Assembly: GCA_024760525.1 (NCBI GenBank)
Contig: CP060499.1
Location: forward strand, 1,302,001-1,366,000
Length of the DNA: 64,000 bases
Reading direction: 5' to 3'
DNA from: Nitrospira sp.
Lineage (GTDB): Bacteria; Nitrospirota; Nitrospiria; Nitrospirales; Nitrospiraceae
Numbering within the stretch: the stretch's first letter is position 1; each line of letters starts with the position of its first letter. Positions 42,605 to 49,575 of the stretch are shown piece by piece. Below the pieces are notes generated by a model that was not told the origin of the DNA, did no database searches, and saw only the letters and a list, made by a program, of their open reading frames with translations. Position numbers and translations under genes: made by a program.

Positions 42605-43414
42605 ATGCCTAGAAGTTCGCCTGACGTGAAAGCTTCTCTACTCCTGACTCTCGTGTGTGCCTTCGCGGCCTGTGCAGGGAACAACACCGTTTCACTCGTG
42701 GAAGTTCCCGGAGAAAAAGGCTCGACAAAGGCCACGTTGGTGGAGACCGGAGCGGTTCTGCTTCAAGGGAAGACGCCCATTGATGCCTTGAACATCTACT
42801 TGGATGGATTTCACTTTTATAATGGCCAGATACAGGCGCAAGTGGAAGCGCACCATTTCTGCTCCAAGGTCAACGAGGAGGTGAACCAGTGCGTCATTTT
42901 CGACGGGAACACAAAGGACGCCAAGATCATTGGGGTGGAGTACATCATCAGCAAACGTCTCTTTCAGATGCTGCCGCCTGAGGAGAAGAAATTGTGGCAC
43001 AGCCACGTGCATGAGGTGAAAAGCGGGCAACTTGTCGCCCCCGGTATTCCGCAGCAGGCGGAGCACGAGTTCATGCAGAAGCTCATCGCGACCTATGGAA
43101 AGACGTGGCACACCTGGCATACCGATCAAAGTCTGGTGTTGCCGTTGGGCCATCCGTTTTTGATGATGGGCTTTACCGCCGATGGTCAAGCGCAGGCAGG
43201 TCTGGTCGCGTCGCGGGATCGGCGTCTCCAGATTCAGAGCAAGGAAAAGCGCAAGGATCGAAAAAGCATCGTGGCCCCTCCGATCGCGTCGGGTGCCGAT
43301 GCATGGCAGCAGGGTCACGTCCTGCAGCTGACTCTGAAGTCCCTCAAACAAGACGCTGTCGTGTCCCACCCGGACGATCCCACGAAACGCGCGCCGGCCC
43401 CCACGCCCCGGTAG
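42605..43414 (+). CDS. DUF1264/OBAP-family lipoprotein
   Basis: 269 residues from the ATG at 42605 with GGGAGG 5 bp upstream; the frame is open 36 bp further but lacks an SD. Lipobox CAFAACAG suggests lipid anchoring. The body matches DUF1264 (oil-body-associated-protein type): PIDALNIYLDGFHFYNGQ, QVEAHHFCSKVNEEVNQCVIFDG, GVEYIISKRLFQMLPPEEKKLWHSHVHEVKSGQ and KTWHTWHTDQ. The many His and the HxH segments look like a metal site. Function in bacteria is unknown. A basic tail of about 50 residues follows the domain. Confidence 0.8.
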   Translation: MPRSSPDVKASLLLTLVCAFAACAGNNTVSLVEVPGEKGSTKATLVETGAVLLQGKTPIDALNIYLDGFHFYNGQIQAQVEAHHFCSKVNEEVNQCVIFDGNTKDAKIIGVEYIISKRLFQMLPPEEKKLWHSHVHEVKSGQLVAPGIPQQAEHEFMQKLIATYGKTWHTWHTDQSLVLPLGHPFLMMGFTADGQAQAGLVASRDRRLQIQSKEKRKDRKSIVAPPIASGADAWQQGHVLQLTLKSLKQDAVVSHPDDPTKRAPAPTPR

Positions 43415-43597
43415 GGACTCTTCTTGCAGGCGCGCGTACCGTCAAGCCAGGCGGCCGGCGGAACCGGATATTGTGAAGCATTAGGGGTACTTCACGACAA
43501 CCCTCTTCCATTCGTGTGTATTGATCAGCCAAGGGTCGCATGTAAGGCCAGTGAGTGAAACGTGCGGCATCTCATGCTGCTCCGGATCCCGGCGGAC

Positions 43598-45043
43598 TTA
43601 CTTCCCTCTCGACAGGAAGAGCACCGCTGCTCCTCTATATGGGGCGGTGAACTGCTGCCTCGCTCGGCCAAGTGCCGGCTGGTCCCGGATGATCGTTCCT
43701 TCGACCGGAGCTATCCAGTCGACTTGAAACGAACCGGTTGCCGATCGGAGATCGACCGTTACATTGCCACCCTCCGGCAGATAGGCGATATAAACGGCGT
43801 TAGGCTGTGCAATGCAGTAGCTCGTCGAGACGAGGTCTTCACATGGGGTCATTGCGGCTAGATCCACCCGATCGGCGAGGCGTCGTGTCTGGCCGAGGCT
43901 TGCGCGAATCGCATCCCAATCGGTTGGGGGAGCTTTACCCAGAATGCTGTTGTCGTATGGGTCCATGAACAACGGGGAGTAGCCGCGGGTGAAACTCTTC
44001 CATACCCAACCGACATCACCACCGATACCCCACAGATGATCGGTGTCTAGGAGGACCACTTTGCGACCGTCGGCTGGAGGAGGATCTGACTGGTACTGAC
44101 GGCCATCGGGCACGTTGCTGCCAGGAGAAACCCAGTCGGCGGGACTGTCGAAAAGTGCCTGGTTCGTGCCTCGATGCAGTGGATTCTTGCTCCATTGAAC
44201 CGTCATTCCCACGGGGTGCTGCTTCTCGCGCGTGGCTTCGTATTCCTTGATGAAGCGAATCAGGTGAGATTGCCACTCAGTCGAGTACGCGCCGCTTTCG
44301 TTGGAGATTTCATAGAGCACATTGTCGAGATCCCCCACGGTGTCGATGACGTGCCGGATGTAGGCCTTTTGCAGATGCGTGACAGCCGGAATGTCGAGGG
44401 TGTGCGTTTCCAGGCCGAGCCCGTCATCATTCGGGTCTCCGTCGATACCGCTGATGTTGTTGTCCCGATGAAATGGGTGGTCGTTCCATGAGTTGGGCAC
44501 GTGCTGTAGCACGTAGCCTTCGAACAACATGACAGATGCGTAAATCCCACGTCGCCCTGCTGCCTCAACACGCAACCGGAGCCGCTCAAAATAGGCTGGG
44601 TCGAACGTGTTGAGATCAAACTTCGGTTTCCCATCGAGGGCATTGCCCGGACCGGTCCGCGCCCAAGGGTGAGGGGCGATGGTATGACGCACTCGGTGTT
44701 TGACGGCTTCGGGACTCGACCTGGTATCCCAAGCCGTCTCTTCCTTGCTCCAAAGACGAATGAAGTTGTGGCGATGTCGTTCCAGGAAATCGAGATAGGC
44801 ATCGAAGTCAAATGCCGGGGGACTGCTGCCTTGACCCGTGTCCGCCATATTATTCCAGGTGTGTGACCCGGTCAGGTAGACGGCACGCAACGACCCATCC
44901 GGGTTCTTGGTACCATCCGTGAAATAACGGGGGTTGATCGGATGGACACTCAGAGGCCCACGGGCTGGTGTCGGCTGCTGCAAGGCAAAAGACGATTGGC
45001 CTATCGCGATGACGCAGAGGACCAACGCAGTAATGAAACGCAT
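43598..45043 (-). CDS. Secreted glycoside-hydrolase-like protein (GH-A type, DUF4038/6298-like)
   Basis: 481 residues with a signal peptide (about 1-21). Starts with PINPRYFTDGTKNPDGSLRAVYLTGSHTWNN, and the (beta/alpha)8 region contains FDAYLDFLERHRHNFIRLW, typical of the DUF4038/GH140-like group. The acid/base Glu of clan A is in VLYEISNES (near residue 250). The C-terminal 90 residues are a beta-sandwich of the kind called collagen-binding or glycoside-hydrolase C-terminal domain. Likely attacks plant-type or microbial polysaccharide outside the cell. Stands alone on the minus strand, 180 bp from the DUF1264 gene (convergent). Confidence 0.75.
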   Translation of the reverse strand: MRFITALVLCVIAIGQSSFALQQPTPARGPLSVHPINPRYFTDGTKNPDGSLRAVYLTGSHTWNNMADTGQGSSPPAFDFDAYLDFLERHRHNFIRLWSKEETAWDTRSSPEAVKHRVRHTIAPHPWARTGPGNALDGKPKFDLNTFDPAYFERLRLRVEAAGRRGIYASVMLFEGYVLQHVPNSWNDHPFHRDNNISGIDGDPNDDGLGLETHTLDIPAVTHLQKAYIRHVIDTVGDLDNVLYEISNESGAYSTEWQSHLIRFIKEYEATREKQHPVGMTVQWSKNPLHRGTNQALFDSPADWVSPGSNVPDGRQYQSDPPPADGRKVVLLDTDHLWGIGGDVGWVWKSFTRGYSPLFMDPYDNSILGKAPPTDWDAIRASLGQTRRLADRVDLAAMTPCEDLVSTSYCIAQPNAVYIAYLPEGGNVTVDLRSATGSFQVDWIAPVEGTIIRDQPALGRARQQFTAPYRGAAVLFLSRGK

Positions 45044-45473
45044 AGTTAAGACACTGTAACTGCCGCAGTTCTTTCTCCGACAGCGGCTGAGCTTGTGATT
45101 GATGGAGCCATGGCGTGGCGCAAGTCGGACCCGCTCTCACCACGATCTATTCTTCAGCGAGCACATCCCCGCCGTTCTCTTGAGAGGCGCTGCGTCTTCT
45201 CTGCGCTCAGCATAGGCTCCTGGGTCGGTGCCGGGATCGCCGCCGAGCTGATTTTTCAACCAACAGGCGTAGACGAACGTGCCTGTTCTGTATCATGTCC
45301 GATAGCAGCAAGTTGAATGCCATGAGAGACGCATCAAGAAACATCTCGGACAAGTTGTCTTCACTTTAGAAATTCATATGTTTGTCATTAGATACACACC
45401 AGACTGAGTTCGTGAGGCCAAGCGAAGGATATCAATGTAAAGAGTCAGACGTAGGATGATACGATTGGATTGT
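45044..45473. other. Intergenic, no gene seen
   Basis: About 430 bp of mixed composition upstream of the glycoside-hydrolase gene. No frame with both SD and known family. From about 45340 onward the DNA becomes AT-richer and looks like decayed sequence leading to the tRNA-Arg region. Confidence 0.4.
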
Positions 45474-45557
45474 ATGGTGACGGAACTAGGCAGACACCTT
45501 ATGGAAGCCTTGGGCGTTGATCCAGCCTCTGTGAAGGAAAGTTTTTGGTCATCGTGA
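45474..45557 (+). pseudogene. Possible remnant of an S-adenosylmethionine decarboxylase start
   Basis: A 27-residue frame begins MVTELGRHLMEALGVDP and then stops at a TGA. The first part resembles the start of bacterial AdoMet decarboxylase (SpeD), which typically begins with a LGRHLL-E-YGCDP pattern. No downstream SpeD sequence follows in any frame. If correct, it is a fragment left by a deletion or insertion near the tRNA. The similarity is short and could be chance. Confidence 0.25.
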
Positions 45558-45702
45558 TCTTCAAACAACGCTCCGGTATTCACATCTTGCGCTAGGCGAC
45601 TGAGAGAAGCAGCCGATCGAGGAAGCCTTGCGGCTAATCGTCACCAAGGCCGCCACCAGTGATGAACTGAAAGTAGGGAAGAGAAGAAAATTTGTTGATT
45701 CA

Positions 45703-45744
45703 TGGTGCGCCCGACAGGATGAAATGCAATAGACCCAGATCCGT
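45703..45744 (-). pseudogene. Decayed copy of the tRNA-Arg 3' half
   Basis: Positions 45703-45719 are identical (17 of 17) to the 3' end of the tRNA-Arg gene at 45934-45950, including the encoded CCA. The T-arm is degenerate, but the segment CCCAGATCCGT (45734-45744) again matches the tRNA (45966-45976), at almost the same offset (31 versus 32 bp). It is therefore a partial tRNA-Arg copy rather than a chance match. Such 3'-end copies are often left by integration of a mobile element at a tRNA gene. Confidence 0.7.
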
Positions 45745-45770
45745 CAGCAAGGGAATGGGGAAGGAAACGC

Positions 45771-45792
45771 TGGAGGTGTTCATCCGCGCGCG
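45771..45792 (+). repeat. 22-bp direct repeat, copy 1
   Basis: TGGAGGTGTTCATCCGCGCG plus CG, identical to 45862-45883, 91 bp downstream. Both copies lie between the decayed tRNA fragment and the intact tRNA-Arg gene. Origin unknown; could be a target-site or recombination footprint. Confidence 0.8.
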
Positions 45793-45861
45793 GCAATCAA
45801 AGAGAGGCTCCGCCTGATGAGCCGCCGGCACGAGTGAGGCATGGAGGTTGGGTAAGACTAC

Positions 45862-45883
45862 TGGAGGTGTTCATCCGCGCGCG
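45862..45883 (+). repeat. 22-bp direct repeat, copy 2
   Basis: Identical to 45771-45792. The DNA between the copies shows no gene. Located 50 bp downstream of the 3' end of tRNA-Arg in its transcription direction. Confidence 0.8.
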
Positions 45884-45933
45884 ATAGTTACCCTAAAACG
45901 ATGAAGAGCGCGCGGTACACGCCAAGCAAGGTT

Positions 45934-46009
45934 TGGTGCGCCCGACAGGACTTGAACCTGTAACCCCCAGATCCGTAGTCTGGTGCTCTATCCATTGAGC
46001 TACGGGCGC
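45934..46009 (-). tRNA. tRNA-Arg (anticodon ACG)
   Basis: A 76-nt cloverleaf on the minus strand. Acceptor stem GCGCCCG pairs with CGGGCGC, the D-arm contains AGCTCAATGGATAGAGC, the anticodon stem is CCAGA/TCTGG with loop CTACGGA (anticodon ACG, read as ICG after deamination), and the T-arm has GGTTCAAGTCC. The discriminator is A and CCA is encoded at 45934-45936. It decodes CGU, CGC and CGA. Confidence 0.96.
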
Positions 46010-46211
46010 ATGCCTACCACTGCTGCGGTATGAGTCCTGAGGTACAGGGCCAGCTTGAGGACGATGGTGACGGATGGAATCTCGTCTCAGCACTCAGCGC
46101 TTCTGTCTCAGCACGTACCAGAGGGAGTGGTTATACAGTTCCGGGAGAGAAGGGGTCAAGTGAGGATCGGTCCAAATCCGGATTATCGGCAGATGGCGGA
46201 TACTGAAACAA

Positions 46212-46246
46212 CTTGGGGGCTCCCTACTGAGTAGGAAGCCCCCAAG
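46212..46246 (-). terminator. Strong hairpin terminator after the Lys-rich peptide gene
   Basis: An almost perfect inverted repeat pairs 46212-46227 with 46231-46246: CTTGGGGGCT-CCTAC against GTAGG-AGCCCCCAAG with one mismatch and a 3-base loop. It lies 30 bp after the stop of the minus-strand gene at 46276. The T-run on the minus side is weak (AAGTTGTTT), so it may act in both directions. Confidence 0.7.
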
Positions 46247-46275
46247 CAAACTAGCATCGCTCAAGACGCAGGAGC

Positions 46276-46509
46276 TTACTTGCCCTTGTCCTCTTTCTTC
46301 TCACCGAAGGTGTCGGCATGGCCGCCCTTCTTCTCTTCCTTCTTGTCGCCGTAGGTCTCGTCAGCCTTGCCGCCCTTGTCCTTCTTCTCGTCGCCATAGA
46401 CCACCACGTGGCCGCTCTTCTTCTCTTCCTTCTTCTCGCCGGCGAACGCAGGCGCGCTGAAGGTGACCGCCACTGCCACTGCCATGACTGCCATCAACAT
46501 GCTCTTCAT
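46276..46509 (-). CDS. Small exported Lys/Glu/Gly-rich repeat peptide
   Basis: 77 residues, with a clean signal peptide (about 1-23, cleavage after FAGE or APAFA). The mature 53 residues consist almost only of G, K, E, D, H and a few Y/T/V, in three imperfect repeats built on G-H/K-x-x-x-(Y/F)-G-(D/E)-(E/K)-K-K: VVVYGDEKK, DETYGDKKEEKK and ADTFGEKKEDKGK. Highly charged and probably unstructured. It has its own terminator (46212-46246) and lies about 270 bp from tRNA-Arg. No homologue is recognised; possible metal-binding or periplasmic buffering peptide. Confidence 0.75.
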   Translation of the reverse strand: MKSMLMAVMAVAVAVTFSAPAFAGEKKEEKKSGHVVVYGDEKKDKGGKADETYGDKKEEKKGGHADTFGEKKEDKGK

Positions 46510-46865
46510 TATGAGATACCCCCTGTAAGATAGTTGTAAAAATGTGTGCCATTCGTCGGCACTTGGATAAACACTTCAGCAAGGGTAGTGCCGTTCCGAC
46601 CTATTCACAACATGAAACAGAGACTCCTGATGAATCAGTGGGTTACAAAATTCTTCTCATACAAGCGCGAATGGATTTCCCTACAGAATGCTGTAGCAGA
46701 ATGGTTGCGGCTTGACTAAACCGCCTCATTTAGTGAGTTGGGCTAGATCATTATCTAGGCAGTGAGCCTGTGCAGATTTGTCCAAAGTTCGGTTTGAAGG
46801 AGAGATGGCAAGATGGAATGTCGTCGTTAGGCGACCAGGTTGTGAGGGGTAAGCAACGCCCGGTC
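46510..46865. other. Intergenic AT-rich region, no gene seen
   Basis: About 355 bp with a visibly higher AT content, between the Lys-rich peptide gene and the ThiS-like gene, both on the minus strand. It should hold the promoter for the peptide gene. Nothing else can be read. Confidence 0.4.
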
Positions 46866-47060
46866 TCATCCGCCCGAAATCACCGGTCGGATTTCGATCT
46901 GATCCTTGTCGGAAAGCATCTCGTCTTCGGTGACTAGCTCGTCACCACGAATGACTAAGTGCGCCTCGACGACGAGATTCAAGTCCCGCAGGAGCTCCTT
47001 GACTCGTTTGGGACCCTTGATTTCGATCGACCGGGGAGGGTGATTCAGATGTACCTGCAT
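46866..47060 (-). CDS. ThiS/MoaD-like ubiquitin-fold sulfur carrier
   Basis: 64 residues from the ATG at 47060; the frame is open to a TTG at 47096 but the conserved fold starts MQVHLNHP. Beta-grasp pattern: strand MQVHLN, helix KELLRDLNLV, strand HLVIRGDELVTED, and a C-terminal PVISGG ending in the diglycine that is adenylated and thiocarboxylated in ThiS, MoaD and TtuB. The partner E1-like enzyme is not in the window. It sits 72 bp after the CCA-adding gene on the same strand, so a role in tRNA thiolation is one possibility. Confidence 0.75.
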   Translation of the reverse strand: MQVHLNHPPRSIEIKGPKRVKELLRDLNLVVEAHLVIRGDELVTEDEMLSDKDQIEIRPVISGG

Positions 47061-47132
47061 GGGAGGATGATAGTCGGTACAGAGATCGAGGGGCAAGAGT
47101 GAAATTCAGAATATCAGGAGGAACGAAGCCGA

Positions 47133-48515
47133 CTAGCACCGAGCTGAAAATTTCGTCTTTGCGTAGGTGAGGCCTTCTTCCAACGTGGCGAATGTCCCGT
47201 CCAGTTGTGCTTCGTAACAGTCATCGAGCAGCCGGCCCATGTCGGGACCCGGCTGGACCCCCAATTCCAACAGGTGTCGGCCCATGACAAGAGGAGTAGG
47301 AGTCCGACAGTCGACCTCCAACTGTTTTGCTCTGGTCATCAACCACTCGCCCGCGGGGAACCCGTCAAACGGCTTTGGCGGACGGCCTGCGTGGTCGGCC
47401 CGTGCGACGCGCACCAAACGATCGATACGTTTGACCTGTCTGGCGAGTCGGCGGACCGCGCTGTCCGATGCCTTCGCATCAAAAAGCGCACGGGGGCGGA
47501 GATGGCAACTGACCAGAGGGAGCACCTCGTCGATCACGTCCTGGCGGCTGGTCAGCCGCTCGAGAAAGCGTCGCGTGGGAACTTCTCCTTCCGATTCATG
47601 TCCGCGTGAGCTTACGCGCCCATACTCCTCAATCGTCGTGTGTGGTTTGCCGAAGTCATGACAGAGTATGCCCAATCCGACGATCAGGTCGTCTTCTTCA
47701 TTGCCGGTTCGCTCCGCAGCGAACCAATCCAAACAGTGCAGGGTGTGAATCCAGACGTCGCCTTCCGGGTGCCATGCGGGATCCTGTGGACAGTCCTGAA
47801 GCGCCGCGATCTCGGGATAAAAGCGGAGCCATCCGCACTGCCGCAAGAAATGCAGGCCTCTCGACGGCTTGATGCCTTGGAGCAGGAGTTTCTTCCATTC
47901 CTCCCAGAGCCGTTCGCTCGGTTGCTCCTCTTGGGACAGAGTTTGGCACAGGGCCACCGTTTCCGGCGCAACGGTCAATTCAAAGCGTGCGGATAGCTGC
48001 ATCCCGCGTAGGACTCGCAGTGGATCCTCGGCAAACCGGGGTCCCACGTGGCGCAGGATATGCGCGCCAAGGTCACTGCGACCGTTGAATGGATCGCGAA
48101 GCTCCGTAGTGTCCGGGTCCCAGGCCATGGCATTGATGGTGAAGTCGCGGCGCGCAAGCGCTTCGTCGATCGGCATGCCGGGATCGGCCTGTCGCGCGAG
48201 GCCAGGGCCGGTTGTGCCGTCGACGAGCGGACGGGAGGGAATGGAAATGTCTATCGGCAGACCCTGCAGCTTGAACACCTCGAAGGCTTTTCCGACGAAC
48301 TGGACGGAGAAGTGTTCCGCGAGTAGCGCGTGGACTTGACCGGGGGGGAGGCCGGTAATTTCGATGTCCAGATCGCGGGGATGTCGGCCGAGCACGAGAT
48401 CGCGTACACAGCCGCCGACCAACCAGGTTCTCCCGCCCCCGCGACGGACCGCTTGTTCGATACGGCGAAGAGTCCCCGCCAGCGAGGGGTCTTCAAGACG
48501 AAAACGCGTCGGCAC
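47133..48515 (-). CDS. cca: CCA-adding tRNA nucleotidyltransferase with HD domain
   Basis: 460 residues. Adds or repairs the 3' CCA of tRNA. Class II nucleotidyltransferase head: TWLVGGCVRDLVLGRHPRDLDIEITG (active-site DLD near residue 53-55) and RRDFTINAMAWD. The neck contains RFAEDPLRVLRGMQLSARF. An HD phosphohydrolase domain follows, with GLGILCHDFGKPHTT. Stop of galT and start of this gene abut without a gap, so they are probably cotranscribed. Confidence 0.95.
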   Translation of the reverse strand: MPTRFRLEDPSLAGTLRRIEQAVRRGGGRTWLVGGCVRDLVLGRHPRDLDIEITGLPPGQVHALLAEHFSVQFVGKAFEVFKLQGLPIDISIPSRPLVDGTTGPGLARQADPGMPIDEALARRDFTINAMAWDPDTTELRDPFNGRSDLGAHILRHVGPRFAEDPLRVLRGMQLSARFELTVAPETVALCQTLSQEEQPSERLWEEWKKLLLQGIKPSRGLHFLRQCGWLRFYPEIAALQDCPQDPAWHPEGDVWIHTLHCLDWFAAERTGNEEDDLIVGLGILCHDFGKPHTTIEEYGRVSSRGHESEGEVPTRRFLERLTSRQDVIDEVLPLVSCHLRPRALFDAKASDSAVRRLARQVKRIDRLVRVARADHAGRPPKPFDGFPAGEWLMTRAKQLEVDCRTPTPLVMGRHLLELGVQPGPDMGRLLDDCYEAQLDGTFATLEEGLTYAKTKFSARC

Positions 48516-49520
48516 CTAAATCCCTGCTTCGCGGAGAAACTTTGCGGCTTCTTCCGGCGACACCGGATTGATGTAAAAGCCCGTGCCCCATTCGAATCCG
48601 GCAACCTGCGTCAGCTTGGGGATGATTTCCAGATGCCAGTGGTAGTACTCGCCGGTCTTTTCATGGAGTGGGGAGCTATGAAGGATGAAGTTATAGGAAG
48701 GTCGTGCCAGGACCTTGTCCATGCGCCGGAGCGATTCCGACAGGATGGGGGCCAGAAATTCGAACTGCGACTTTTGGCTCTCCTCGAAATAGGCGGCGTG
48801 ACGTTTGGGAAGAATCCACATTTCGAACGGAAAGCGCGGCGCGAACGGGGTCATGCAGATGAACTCAGGATTCTCGGCCACAATACGATCTCCATCGGAG
48901 AGGTCTTGCCGGAGGATGTCGCAGTAGATGCACCGCTCCTTCTGCTGGTAGTGGGTGCGGCATCCGTCGAGCTCTTCCTGCACGTTGGTCGGAACGATCG
49001 GCAACGCGATCAGCTGGGAATGGCTATGTTCCAGCGTGGCGCCGGCGGAGGCGCCGTGGTTCTTGAAAATAAGAATGTAGCGGAATCGCAGATCTTTTCT
49101 GAGGTCGAGGATCCGGTCGCGATAAGCCCAGAGCATGTCCTCGATTTTCTTGGCCGGCAGATCGGCGAGGCCTTCGACGTGGTTGGGCGTTTCGATGATG
49201 ACTTCATGAGCGCCCACCCCGTTCATGCGGTCATACAGGCCGACGCCCTCCCGTCCCATGTCCCCTTCGACTTGCAGCGCGGGGAATTTGTTGGGGACGA
49301 CGCGCACCGTCCAGTTCGGAGAATTGGGTGTGCTAGGTTGCGGACGATAGGCCATGATTTCCTTCGGCGTGAGCCGCTCCTGTCCGGGACAAAAGGGACA
49401 GAGGGCCATGGAAATCGGTCGGGCCGGTTGGAGCTTGATAAAGTCATGCGGGCGGCCGTTCCGTTCGGTGGAAATGATCACCCAGCGACCGACAATGGGA
49501 TCACGTCTCAGATCTGGCAT
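48516..49520 (-). CDS. galT: Galactose-1-phosphate uridylyltransferase
   Basis: 334 residues, normal GalT length. Moves UMP between UDP-glucose and galactose-1-phosphate (Leloir pathway), through a uridylyl-His. Start RRDPIVGRWVIISTERNGRP is family-typical. The histidine triad is EHSHSQLIALP near residue 174. A metal site is formed from CPFCPG (near 41) with the histidines. FVVPNKFP- and IIETPNH-type segments are present. Upstream gene in the same run is the GH57 glycosidase; downstream is cca. Confidence 0.95.
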   Translation of the reverse strand: MPDLRRDPIVGRWVIISTERNGRPHDFIKLQPARPISMALCPFCPGQERLTPKEIMAYRPQPSTPNSPNWTVRVVPNKFPALQVEGDMGREGVGLYDRMNGVGAHEVIIETPNHVEGLADLPAKKIEDMLWAYRDRILDLRKDLRFRYILIFKNHGASAGATLEHSHSQLIALPIVPTNVQEELDGCRTHYQQKERCIYCDILRQDLSDGDRIVAENPEFICMTPFAPRFPFEMWILPKRHAAYFEESQKSQFEFLAPILSESLRRMDKVLARPSYNFILHSSPLHEKTGEYYHWHLEIIPKLTQVAGFEWGTGFYINPVSPEEAAKFLREAGI

Positions 49521-49575
49521 GATGGCTCCATAAGATTCACAGAGTCCGAGCGGTCAGTGTCGAGCACGATTCCGC

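Noticed and set aside
45374..45583. A 69-codon minus-strand frame near the tRNA scar
   Set aside because: No SD, no family and in decayed DNA.
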